Source of the DNA: UBA7236 sp964638865
GTDB lineage: Bacteria; Bacteroidota; Bacteroidia; Chitinophagales; BACL12
Assembly: GCA_964638865.1 (NCBI GenBank)
Contig: CAZXBG010000085.1
Coordinates: forward strand, 1-18,175
Reading direction: 5' to 3'
DNA: 18,175 nt
Of this stretch, positions 1 through 7,379 are shown one piece after another. The stretch's first letter is position 1. Each line of letters begins with the position of its first letter. A program made the position numbers and the translations under genes. The notes beneath the pieces were generated by a model. That model saw nothing but the letters and a program-made list of their open reading frames with translations, had not been told where the DNA came from and did no database searches.

Positions 1-2
1 TG

Positions 3-203
3 CCAAAACAACAACTCAACGAAATCAACGAAATCAACGAAATCAACGAAATCACCAAATCAACGAAATCACCAAATCAACGAAATCAACGAAATCACCA
101 AATCATCAAATCAACGAAATCACCAAATCATCAAATCAACGAAATCAACGAAATCAAAATAATCAACGGTCCAGAAATTATGGGTAAAGTTGAAAGCCTT
201 TAA
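3..203 (+). CDS. Partial GxxExxY-family gene, C-terminal tail reading through a minisatellite
   Basis: The first codons, read from base 3, give PKQQLNE. They align codon for codon with AKQQLNE near the end of the two complete GxxExxY genes at 2651-3076 and 3211-3636, with a synonymous change (caa/cag) and one substitution (P/A). This is therefore probably the 3' end of a third, more diverged copy whose body lies left of the window. Instead of stopping soon after, as the complete copies do (KSK-stop), this frame continues through the AAATCA repeats as NEI-type and then KST/NQR-type residues, passes the junction module and ends at TAA 201-203. Whether the low-complexity tail is part of a stable protein is unknown. 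It could also be a chance opening, because the repeat has no stops in this direction. Confidence 0.45.
   Translation, partial: PKQQLNEINEINEINEITKSTKSPNQRNQRNHQIIKSTKSPNHQINEINEIKIINGPEIMGKVESL
18..158. repeat. AAATCA minisatellite, copy 1
   Basis: Tandem array of 8-9-bp units built on AAATCA, mostly AAATCAACG with AAATCACC and AAATCATC variants. The same unit family recurs at 3085-3096 (very short) and 3637-3858 (long), each time directly after a GxxExxY gene. Confidence 0.9.
151..189 (+). repeat. Junction module, copy 1
   Basis: The sequence from aaatcaaaataatcaacggt to atgggtaaag closes the first minisatellite. It aligns without gaps to 3091-3129 and 3859-3897, with only a few substitutions, and similarity fades immediately afterwards. 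In all three copies the frame encoding NEIKIING is open. Confidence 0.8.
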
Positions 204-566
204 TGATTACCCCCCCCTCCCCTCTTCCCTTTTCGCGGAGTTGCGATTTAATGGTATGTTAAAAGGAGTTTCGGAAGCCCCCAATGTAAAAAATATAGAT
301 GTATGGGGATTGAATACTTTTAATTTCCAGCTTCATAAACGAAAACCAAATTGATGTCTGTCTAAATTTGCAATAAAATGCTTATCCGAAAAATGCTTTT
401 TTTGCAAAATAAACAATTAAAGGATATTACTTACGAGATTCAACATACCATTATATTACATGTGCAATAGAGGAATGTCATGTATAGTTTTTAACTGCCA
501 TTTTAGTGCTATAAAGTGCAGCATCACAGTTTTGTTTATTAATTTTACCTTCAAATTTTAAAAAAG
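204..566. other. Intergenic region with a distant inverted repeat
   Basis: No convincing gene. It contains a C-rich stretch (210-220) and a perfect 12-bp inverted repeat: taatggtatgtt at 249-260 and its complement at 442-453, about 180 bp apart. The arms could mark a degraded small element. Upstream of the next gene, 540-547 (taatttta) is one base from the Bacteroidota -7 consensus TAnnTTTG and may be its promoter. Confidence 0.4.
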
Positions 567-1514
567 TTGAAAAATTTCATTCTATGTAAATTGAGTCACC
601 GTAGTGTTATTATTTTTTTATTCATTCTAAATATCTCCTGTAATAAAGAAGATATTCAGAATAATAATATAATTAGTACTGATTCTGTATTTGGTTCCAA
701 TAATTATATTGAATATCAAATTGGCTCTTTACCAATTGTTATCTCTGTATCGCATGGAGGTGATTTAGAACCGGAAACTATACCTGATAGAACCTGTAAT
801 AATCCCGTGTATGCCACTGATATTTTTACCATTGAAACAGCTTTGGAAATTAAAAATGCATTATATGCCCTGACGGGTGCCTATCCACACTTAATTATTT
901 GCCATTTAAAGCGAAACAAACTTGACTGTAACAGAGATATAACTGATGCTGCTTGTGGAAACCCTGCAGCAGAAACAGCATGGAACGAATTTCATGATTT
1001 CATTAATATTGCGCGTATTTCTGCAAATCAACAATATAACAACAACACATTTTTTGTTGATTTACATGGTCATGGCAACCCTATTGAAAGAATTGAATTG
1101 GGATATTTGCTTTATGATGATGAATTAGAACTGCCGGATAGTATTTTGAACACAACTGAATATATTAATTATAGCTCTATAAAAAACCTGGCGCTTAGTA
1201 ATCTAAATAATTATACTCATGCACAACTTTTAAGAGGCCCTGCATCGTTTGGAACACTAATATCAAACCAGGGTTATCCAACTGTTCCAAGCGAGACAAT
1301 CCCTTATCCTGGTACAAGTAACAATTATTTCAGCGGGGGCTATATAACCGCAAACCATACATGTTACGCATCCGGAATCAATATTAATGGATTACAAATG
1401 GAATTAAATTACACCGGTATCAGAAACAATCAGGAAAACAGAACACAATTTGCAAATGCATTTGCACTAGCCCTAATGGAATATTTAAATACACATTTCA
1501 ACATCTATTGGTAA
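567..1514 (+). CDS. N-formylglutamate amidohydrolase family lipoprotein
   Basis: A 315-residue predicted lipoprotein. A basic start is followed by a hydrophobic stretch (residues 14-24) ending in NISC, so Cys25 is the likely lipidated residue. The mature part matches the N-formylglutamate amidohydrolase-like fold, related to zinc carboxypeptidases: VSHGG (61-65) with a candidate metal-binding His, the acidic site around D85-E90, LDCNRD (119-124), VDLHGHG (164-170) with two more His, and a C-terminal block (SNQGYPTVPS, SGGY, IR..ENR) typical of the family. It probably hydrolyses an amide or a related bond on the cell surface or in the periplasm; the substrate cannot be told. The start is a TTG at 567; another TTG at 591 would keep the signal peptide, so the N-terminus is uncertain. 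It stands alone. Confidence 0.75.
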   Translation: MKNFILCKLSHRSVIIFLFILNISCNKEDIQNNNIISTDSVFGSNNYIEYQIGSLPIVISVSHGGDLEPETIPDRTCNNPVYATDIFTIETALEIKNALYALTGAYPHLIICHLKRNKLDCNRDITDAACGNPAAETAWNEFHDFINIARISANQQYNNNTFFVDLHGHGNPIERIELGYLLYDDELELPDSILNTTEYINYSSIKNLALSNLNNYTHAQLLRGPASFGTLISNQGYPTVPSETIPYPGTSNNYFSGGYITANHTCYASGININGLQMELNYTGIRNNQENRTQFANAFALALMEYLNTHFNIYW

Positions 1515-1577
1515 TCTGCTAATCCACTTTCTGTAACGGAAGCAGAAGATATAGAATAAATGCAAAACTATAAAGTA

Positions 1578-1694
1578 ATGAATAAAGGATATTCAAACAG
1601 AATTGGTCAGATAGGAATGAGCAAAAAAAAGGAAATATTCACAATGATTTCAATTCTTGTTTTGGGAACAACATTTATCAATAATCAAAAATGA
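1578..1694 (+). CDS. Small ORF overlapping the NmrA-like gene start
   Basis: Open frame of 38 codons from ATG 1578 (inner ATG at 1617). A basic stretch is followed by a short hydrophobic segment (IFTMISILVLGTTFI), and the stop TGA overlaps the next gene's ATG as ATGA (1691-1694). That overlap suggests translational coupling or the remnant of an upstream membrane gene. I recognise no family, and a chance ORF is possible. Confidence 0.25.
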   Translation: MNKGYSNRIGQIGMSKKKEIFTMISILVLGTTFINNQK

Positions 1695-2554
1695 AATTAT
1701 TAATTACAGGAGCAACCGGAAATGTTGGATTATCGGTGATAAAACATATTTCATCCGAAGGTAATACCTTGCAAGTGTTTGCGGGAGTCAGAAATATTAA
1801 AACGGATACAAAAAAATTAAAGGATTTTAATGTTTCTGTTATTTCCTTTGACTTTGAAAATATACAAACGTTCAAACCTGCACTTAAAGAAATGGATGTC
1901 CTGTTTTTACTTCGACCACCTCAATTGGCAGACGTTTCAAAGTTTTTTGAACCATTAATAGCCGAAGCCATTAAGGCGAAAATAAAACAAATTATTTTTT
2001 TGTCGGTTCAAGGTGTAGAAAACAGCAAGATTATTCCCCATCATAAAATTGAAAAACTAATTGTAAGCAGTAAAATTCCGTTTACCTTCTTACGGCCAGC
2101 CTATTTTATGCAAAATTTTACCACAACATTGCATTTAGACCTGGTGAATAAACAAAGAATTTATTTACCTGCCGGACAAACAAAGTTTACATTAATTGAT
2201 GTTGATGACATTGGTGCTGTAACGGCAAAAATTTTATCTGAACCACAAAACCATATCAATAAAAGTTATGAATTAACCAATAATGAAACTCTGACATTTA
2301 CTGAAATGGCGGAAAAAATAAGTAATGGAACAGGAATGACGATAAAATTTATTTCGCCCAATTTGTTGCAATTTTACCTGTCTAAACGAAAAGAAAATGT
2401 ATCTCCAACGCTTATTATTGTAATGATAATGTTGCATTACCTTCCACGATTTCAAAAGACTCCAAAAACAACGCACTGGGTAAAAATGATTACGGGACAA
2501 TATCCAAAATCATTTGACAACTTTGTTCTATCCAATAAAAAACAACTACAATGA
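1691..2554 (+). CDS. NmrA-like / SDR family NAD(P)-binding protein
   Basis: A 287-residue cytoplasmic protein with an N-terminal Rossmann fold. The dinucleotide-binding motif TGATGNVG lies at residues 6-13 after a short hydrophobic strand. The pattern DVLFLLRPP, then IIFLSVQGVENS, FTFLRPAYFMQN and the C-terminal TFTEMAEKIS is that of atypical short-chain dehydrogenases of the NmrA/HSCARG/YtfG type. Such proteins act as NAD(P)H-dependent quinone or aldehyde reductases or as redox sensors; the actual substrate is not visible. The usual SDR YxxxK pair is not evident, as expected for the NmrA branch. The length matches the family. ATG at 1691 is the natural start because the glycine motif follows directly. 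Confidence 0.8.
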   Translation: MKLLITGATGNVGLSVIKHISSEGNTLQVFAGVRNIKTDTKKLKDFNVSVISFDFENIQTFKPALKEMDVLFLLRPPQLADVSKFFEPLIAEAIKAKIKQIIFLSVQGVENSKIIPHHKIEKLIVSSKIPFTFLRPAYFMQNFTTTLHLDLVNKQRIYLPAGQTKFTLIDVDDIGAVTAKILSEPQNHINKSYELTNNETLTFTEMAEKISNGTGMTIKFISPNLLQFYLSKRKENVSPTLIIVMIMLHYLPRFQKTPKTTHWVKMITGQYPKSFDNFVLSNKKQLQ

Positions 2555-2650
2555 CAAAAAGTATTTGCTATAATTCAGATTCACTTTGCTGTTAATAATT
2601 AATTTGTTAATTTTATACGCTGGTTAACATTTGAAAATTGCATACTGGTG

Positions 2651-3076
2651 ATGATAAACGATAAATATAAATATTCAGAATTATCAGGGAGAATAATAGG
2701 TTGTGCTATAAAAGTACATTCTACTTTGGGTAATGGTTTTCAGGAGGTTATCTATCAGCGATGTTTGGCTATTGAAATGAACAAACAAGATTTAGGGTTT
2801 GCCAGAGAACTCGAAATGACTATTGAATATGAAGGAATAAATGTGGGAACAAGAAGAGTTGATTTTTTGGTTGAGCGTAAAATAATGGTAGAACTAAAAG
2901 CATTAACAAAACTCGAAGATGTTCACCTGGCTCAAACATTAAACTACCTGGAAGTATATAAATTAGAAACAGGTTTACTTATTAACTTTGGAGCGAAAAG
3001 TTTAGAGTTTAAACGAGTTACAAATGAACATAAACTGGCTAAACAGCAACTCAACGAACACAAAAAATCAAAATAA
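2651..3076 (+). CDS. GxxExxY family protein, tandem copy A
   Basis: A 141-residue protein of the GxxExxY family, named from the motif seen here as GFQEVIY. It is followed by RRVDFLV and VELKA, which together form a plausible PD-(D/E)XK active site: the Asp of VDF and the Glu and Lys of ELK. Members are presumed nucleases, but no biological role is established. I chose ATG 2651 because it is the first codon shared with copy B; a GTG at 2648 would add one residue. The C-terminus, rich in Lys and Gln (KQQLNEHKKSK), runs into the start of the repeat array, whose aaatcaaaataatca sequence supplies the TAA stop. The gene is nearly identical to its neighbour. Confidence 0.85.
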   Translation: MINDKYKYSELSGRIIGCAIKVHSTLGNGFQEVIYQRCLAIEMNKQDLGFARELEMTIEYEGINVGTRRVDFLVERKIMVELKALTKLEDVHLAQTLNYLEVYKLETGLLINFGAKSLEFKRVTNEHKLAKQQLNEHKKSK

Positions 3077-3090
3077 TCACAAAATCAACG

Positions 3091-3129
3091 AAATCAAAAT
3101 AATCAACGGTTCAGACGTTATAGGTAAAG
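3091..3129 (+). repeat. Junction module, copy 2
   Basis: Follows GxxExxY copy A and only one or two AAATCA units. It aligns with 151-189 and 3859-3897. The ATG of the other copies is ATA here (ataggtaaag), so it cannot start translation. The frame after it stays open to a TGA at about 3177, giving a short non-conserved tail. Confidence 0.8.
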
Positions 3130-3210
3130 TAGATACCACAAACAGCATTAAACGCCCCTCCGCAATTTTTTTATGATTGAATGATGCCTATAATGATAAA
3201 TGATACGATT

Positions 3211-3636
3211 ATGATAAACGATAAATATAAGTATTCAGAATTAACAGGGAGAATAATAGGTTGTGCTATAAAAGTACATTCTACTTTGGGTAATGGTTTT
3301 CAGGAGGTTATCTATCAGCGATGTTTGGCTATTGAAATGAACAAACAAGATTTAGGGTTTGCCAGAGAACTCGAAATGACTATTGAATATGAAGGAATAA
3401 ATGTGGGAACAAGAAGAGTTGATTTTTTGGTTGAGCGTAAAATAATGGTAGAACTAAAAGCATTAACAAAACTCGAAGATGTTCACCTGGCTCAAACATT
3501 AAACTACCTGGAAGTATATAAATTAGAAACAGGTTTACTTATTAACTTTGGAGCGAAAAGTTTAGAGTTTAAACGAGTTACAAATGAACATAAACTGGCT
3601 AAACAGCAACTCAACGAACACAAAAAATCAAAATAA
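3211..3636 (+). CDS. GxxExxY family protein, tandem copy B
   Basis: Second copy of the same predicted PD-(D/E)XK-like gene, 560 bp downstream of copy A. From the shared ATG 3211 the protein differs by a single residue (Thr for Ser in ELSGR/ELTGR). Upstream in-frame ATGs at 3181, 3184, 3193 could extend it by up to ten residues (MMPIMINDTI). These are absent from copy A, so 3211 is preferred. The candidate catalytic residues (GFQEVIY, VDF, ELK) are all kept. It is followed by the long minisatellite and then by the gene at 3888. The near identity implies very recent duplication, or a repeat introduced by assembly. Confidence 0.85.
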   Translation: MINDKYKYSELTGRIIGCAIKVHSTLGNGFQEVIYQRCLAIEMNKQDLGFARELEMTIEYEGINVGTRRVDFLVERKIMVELKALTKLEDVHLAQTLNYLEVYKLETGLLINFGAKSLEFKRVTNEHKLAKQQLNEHKKSK

Positions 3637-3858
3637 TCACAAAATCAACGAAATCAACGAAATCACAAAATCAACGAAATCAACGAAATCACAAAATCAA
3701 CCAAATCACCAAATCAACTAAATCAACCATATCACAAAATCAACCAAATCAACTAAATCAACCAAATCATAAAATCAACGAAATCACAAAATCAACCAAA
3801 TCACCAAATCAACTAAATCAACTAAATCAACCATATCACAAAATCAACGAAATCAACG
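3637..3858. repeat. AAATCA minisatellite, long copy
   Basis: About 25 units of 8-10 bp with core AAATCA. Variants end in ACG, CA, CC, ACC, ACT and ACCAT, some arranged in higher-order blocks. The plus strand has no TGA or TAG; TAA arises only in the ACT and CAT variants and in two of the three frames. The array lies between GxxExxY copy B and the junction that begins the next gene. Confidence 0.9.
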
Positions 3859-3897
3859 AAATCAAAATAATCAACGGTCCACACGTTATGGGTAAAG
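3859..3897 (+). repeat. Junction module, copy 3, containing a start codon
   Basis: Third copy of the module. Its terminal atgggtaaag is the first four codons (MGKA) of the gene at 3888-4388. Copies 1 and 2 carry atgggtaaag and ataggtaaag at the same place but no such gene behind them. Confidence 0.8.
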
Positions 3898-4388
3898 CAG
3901 ATAACATAAAAAGGGCTAAAAGGCTTAAAGAAGCGAAACGCAAAAGAGAGCAAGACGCATTAATAGCATCAGGCTTAGGCCCTGCAGGCAAAACATTGCA
4001 AGAAAGGAGTACTAAAAACGGTTATGTAACACAATTAAACAATGGCAAGGTAAAATATTCTGAACTATTGAAGGAATTTGTTCATCCCATTGTAAATGAT
4101 CAAGATGATATTTCAAGTTTAAGAACAAAATATACTATTGGTGCACACGCTTGGAACGCAGCAACCCTGAAAGAAAAAAGGGAAGAAGTGTATCAGTTGG
4201 CAAAAAAAGACTTCATCAAGATTATGTCCGATGTTCCGGAAATAGAGGAATTGTTTAATGAAATGGTGAAACGCAAACAGGAGGAATTCGCGGAATTTAA
4301 AAATATAATTGTGGATTTTGAAATCAAAAAACATCGCGGGGTCGACTACGAATTAACCGTTGCAACAACTCCTCAAAAAGATTTATGA
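3888..4388 (+). CDS. Hypothetical basic, helix-rich protein
   Basis: A 166-residue soluble protein that I do not recognise. The N-terminus is strongly basic and probably helical (KRAKRLKEAKRKRE, residues 9-22). A short Gly/Pro stretch (SGLGPAGK) follows, and the rest is mixed charged and helical, including a Lys/Glu-rich segment (EELFNEMVKRKQEEFAEFK) that may form a coiled coil. There is no signal peptide or membrane segment. ATG 3888 is the first start codon in this frame and lies inside the repeated junction module. The frame upstream has no stop codon back to 3603, so the gene may have gained its start from the repeat or be a remnant of a longer fusion. The basic N-terminus would suit nucleic-acid contact, but this is a guess. 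Confidence 0.65.
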   Translation: MGKADNIKRAKRLKEAKRKREQDALIASGLGPAGKTLQERSTKNGYVTQLNNGKVKYSELLKEFVHPIVNDQDDISSLRTKYTIGAHAWNAATLKEKREEVYQLAKKDFIKIMSDVPEIEELFNEMVKRKQEEFAEFKNIIVDFEIKKHRGVDYELTVATTPQKDL

Positions 4389-4780
4389 TAGAAGCAAGTT
4401 TCAGTCTGATAAATTCAAATATTTTTTAACCCAATCAACACTATGGAAGATGTAAATGGATCAATATTATTTATAGGACTATTGATAAAAATTGTCGGCG
4501 CTGTGATCTGCACGTGTTACCACAATACTTTCAATCTAATACCCTAACGAAACATTTTTGACTATAAATCAAATACAATTTTTATCAGAAATTTGAATAC
4601 TAAAAACTTTTTACTATTACAAAAAATAAATAACCATAGTGCAATGTAATCCGATTTCCCTATTATTCCATTACTTCCCACATTAACATCATTTAACCCC
4701 ACCTTAACCATAAAAAATAATTCATTAACGCATTTAAACAATTGAATAGGTTTCCTTTGTAGCACAAACTGCAAATACCA
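4389..4780. other. AT-rich intergenic region
   Basis: Separates the repeat region from the DUF5916 gene. Apart from the small ORF at 4443-4547 it holds no convincing gene. Near the downstream gene, 4747-4754 (taggtttc) and 4752-4759 (ttcctttg) each differ by one base from TAnnTTTG and are weak promoter candidates. Confidence 0.4.
4443..4547 (+). pseudogene. Possible truncated small membrane protein
   Basis: A 34-codon ORF. A short polar start (MEDVNGS) precedes a hydrophobic segment (ILFIGLLIKIVGAVICT), then a short unrelated-looking tail and TAA. The layout resembles the beginning of small Bacteroidota membrane proteins with a helix followed by a Cys-containing loop and a second helix, and here the second helix is missing. 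I infer a truncated gene; a chance ORF or a genuine single-pass miniprotein are alternatives. Confidence 0.3.
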
Positions 4781-7273
4781 ATGCGCTACTCCAATTCACA
4801 TTTCGTTTTTTTGTTTAGTTTTTTATTGTCGGCCGACACACTATTCGGGCAGGATACTATACAGCGACCAAATTTACAATCTACTAAAGTGACCGAACCA
4901 CCAAAAATTGACGGAAAACTGGATGATGCTGCCTGGCAAAATTTACCGGTAGCATCCTTAGAAATTACCTGGTTACCTGAATATGGTAAAACACCAACAC
5001 ACAAAACAGAGGTAAAGGTAGTTTACGACAACAATGCCATTTATATAGGCGCAATGTTATATGACTCCCTTCCTGCAAATATCAATAAACAACTAAGCGA
5101 ACGCGACGGTTATTCAAATGCCGATAATTTTACTGTTGGATTAGACACCTACGATGATGATTTAAACGGATATCGTTTTATAGTTTCTGCCGCAGGCGTA
5201 CAGAGTGATCAGCGCATCTCTCTTAACAGCAATAACGACAATAGCTGGGATGCAGTTTGGGAAAGCGAAGTATTGATTACAGCAGAAGGATGGATATGTG
5301 AAATAAAAATTCCTTATTCTGCTATTCGTTTTCCTACAACAGAAATACAGAATTGGGGTTTACAATTTAATCGCAGCGTAAATAAAACCGGCGAATATAT
5401 TTTATGGAGCCCTGTGGATCCCAAAATATTCGGCATAATTAATCAGTGGGGAAGTTATCTTGCACTGGAAAATATCACTCCTCCCCTGCGTTTGTCTTTT
5501 TCACCGTATATTAATGCAGGAAATCAATGGACTCCTATCAGTTATGAACCAGTAAAATATGAAAGCAATAAAATATTGAATGGTGGTTTGGACGTAAAAT
5601 ATGGCATCAACGAAAGTTTTACGTTAGATGCAACACTGATCCCGAATTTTGGCGAAGTGCAAAGCGATAATGTTATATTAAACCTCTCCCCTTTTGAACA
5701 ACAATTTGATGAACGCCGTCCATTTTTTACCGAAGGAACAGAAATATTTAATCAGACCTTTAGCTTTTTGGGTGACAAATTATTTTATTCCCGTCGCATA
5801 GGGGGAACTCCACAATTTTATTATGATGTTCCTTATTTATTGAATGAGAATGAAGAAGTAATATCCAACCCTTATGAAACAAGTTTATATAATGCAACAA
5901 AATTTTCAGGCCGCACAGATAAAAATCTGGGAATTGGAATTTTTAATGCAATAGCAGCGCCGGAAGTTGCTGTTATTAAAGATACTATAAGCGGCGAAGA
6001 AAGAGAAATACTTACCGGTCCACTCACCAATTACAACATGGTGGTGTTTGAACAATCGCTTAAAAATAATTCGAAAGTAAGTTTCACTAATACAAATACC
6101 ATGCGCGACGGATTGTATCGCGATGCAAATGTTACCCAATTTCTATACGACATAACCAATGAAAAACACAATTGGAATGCATGGGGATTTGGAAATTTTA
6201 GTCAGGTATTTACACCCGTTACAAATGCAACCGGTGAAGTGGAAAATGAAAACACAAATGGATATAATTATATTTTTGGAGTTTCGCAATTTACCGGGAA
6301 ATGGAATTTTAATGCAAGTCATTCCTTGGTAAGTAAAAACTACGATCATACTGATATGGGAATTCAATATGGCAATAATATCATCAATAACTTTTTTGGA
6401 TTTAATTACAATAATCAGGAACCAGAAAAAGGAATATTTTTTAATTACAATTCCTGGGGTGGATTTGGTTTTAATCTTCAGGCAGAACCACTGGCATATC
6501 AGGAAATAAATTTCAATCTGGGTTTTAGCGGACAATTTAAAAATTTCTGGAATGCCGGATTTAATGTCTATTCAAAACCATTGTGGTGGTACGATTTTTA
6601 TGAACCGAGAGTAGAAGGAGAAAAATATTACCATGCTCCTTTTGCATTTATCAGCATGTGGGGTGGATCAGATTACAGAAAAGATTTTTCTATGAGTTGG
6701 GAAATTAGTGTAGGGGAATCACCAGTTGCTAATGATCCATATATAGGTGGCGGACAAAATATTTCCTGGAATCTCAGCGATAAATTCTCACTTAATCACT
6801 CCATTAGTTTAAGCAAAGATCACAACAATTTTGGTTTTGTGAATTTTTATGGAGACGATATTATTTTCGGCAGAAGGAATGTGACAACAGTTGATCATCA
6901 ATTATCTTTTAAATATATATTCGGGCCAAAAATGAATATTATTGCCAGAGCCCGGGATTATTGGGGCAAGGTAGTATATCTTGAGTATTATACTTTGTTG
7001 GATGATGGCAATTTAGGACCAACAGAATTTGAAGAGAACAGCGATATTAATTTCAATATATTTAATGTTGACTTTGTTTACGCATGGGAATTCGCACCTG
7101 GAAGTTTTTTAAATGTAATCTGGAAAAACAATATTTTTCAAACTGATGGAATTAGTGAGGATGACTACTTTGCAAATTGTAAAAAAACTTTTGAAACTCC
7201 ACAATCCAATGGAATATCACTAAAATTAGTGTATTATTTAGATTATCTTTCCTTAAAGAAAACGACGAGATGA
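4781..7273 (+). CDS. DUF5916 outer-membrane beta-barrel protein with CBM9-like domain
   Basis: An 830-residue secreted/outer-membrane protein. A signal peptide (residues 1 to about 23, ending near LFGQ) precedes a carbohydrate-binding family 9-like domain (about 38-215) with the typical PKIDGKLDDAAW start, the NADNFTVGLDTYDD segment and KIPYSAIRFP. The rest (about 225-830) is the DUF5916 region: long alternating aromatic/polar strands with FGEVQSDNVILNLSPFEQQFDERRPFFTEG, a hallmark of the family, and many Trp/Tyr/Phe/Asn-rich strands expected of a beta-barrel. The function of DUF5916 proteins is not established; a role in binding or moving surface glycans or peptides is often assumed. The length is usual for the family. 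It is monocistronic, with a terminator directly downstream. Confidence 0.9.
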   Translation: MRYSNSHFVFLFSFLLSADTLFGQDTIQRPNLQSTKVTEPPKIDGKLDDAAWQNLPVASLEITWLPEYGKTPTHKTEVKVVYDNNAIYIGAMLYDSLPANINKQLSERDGYSNADNFTVGLDTYDDDLNGYRFIVSAAGVQSDQRISLNSNNDNSWDAVWESEVLITAEGWICEIKIPYSAIRFPTTEIQNWGLQFNRSVNKTGEYILWSPVDPKIFGIINQWGSYLALENITPPLRLSFSPYINAGNQWTPISYEPVKYESNKILNGGLDVKYGINESFTLDATLIPNFGEVQSDNVILNLSPFEQQFDERRPFFTEGTEIFNQTFSFLGDKLFYSRRIGGTPQFYYDVPYLLNENEEVISNPYETSLYNATKFSGRTDKNLGIGIFNAIAAPEVAVIKDTISGEEREILTGPLTNYNMVVFEQSLKNNSKVSFTNTNTMRDGLYRDANVTQFLYDITNEKHNWNAWGFGNFSQVFTPVTNATGEVENENTNGYNYIFGVSQFTGKWNFNASHSLVSKNYDHTDMGIQYGNNIINNFFGFNYNNQEPEKGIFFNYNSWGGFGFNLQAEPLAYQEINFNLGFSGQFKNFWNAGFNVYSKPLWWYDFYEPRVEGEKYYHAPFAFISMWGGSDYRKDFSMSWEISVGESPVANDPYIGGGQNISWNLSDKFSLNHSISLSKDHNNFGFVNFYGDDIIFGRRNVTTVDHQLSFKYIFGPKMNIIARARDYWGKVVYLEYYTLLDDGNLGPTEFEENSDINFNIFNVDFVYAWEFAPGSFLNVIWKNNIFQTDGISEDDYFANCKKTFETPQSNGISLKLVYYLDYLSLKKTTR

Positions 7274-7291
7274 TCGCTACTCCAATACATG

Positions 7292-7334
7292 ATTCAAGTT
7301 CCGATGCAATCTCCGGAATTGAATTTTATTTTTG
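7292..7334 (+). terminator. Rho-independent terminator after the DUF5916 gene
   Basis: The arms attcaa-g-ttccg (7292-7303) and cggaattgaat (7314-7324) form an 11-bp stem with one bulged G and a 10-nt loop. The T-rich run tttatttttg follows directly. A second AT-only hairpin (ttttattt/aaataaaa) overlaps just downstream. Confidence 0.7.
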
Positions 7335-7379
7335 ATTTTCAAATAAAAATATTATTTTAGTATCCTAAAAATTTTTTTT

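Larger units (their letters stand above)
2651..3656 (+). repeat. Tandem duplication with 560-bp offset
   Basis: Bases 2651-3096 match 3211-3656 over 446 bp with two differences: a2671/g3231, which is synonymous, and t2684/a3244, which changes Ser to Thr. Homology starts exactly at the ATG and ends inside the AAATCA repeat, where the copies hold different numbers of units. The part of the first unit from 3097 to 3210 contains junction copy 2 and a short unique spacer. Confidence 0.9.

Noticed and set aside
18..158. CRISPR-like array
   Set aside because: Units are 8-10 bp with no spacers and no cas genes nearby; it is a minisatellite. The same holds for 3637-3858.
4562..4774. 70-residue minus-strand ORF in the intergenic region
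   Set aside because: AT-driven composition, no recognisable motif and no promoter; likely chance.
6143..6535. 130-residue minus-strand ORF
   Set aside because: Lies wholly inside the DUF5916 gene on the opposite strand, whose family motifs are clear.
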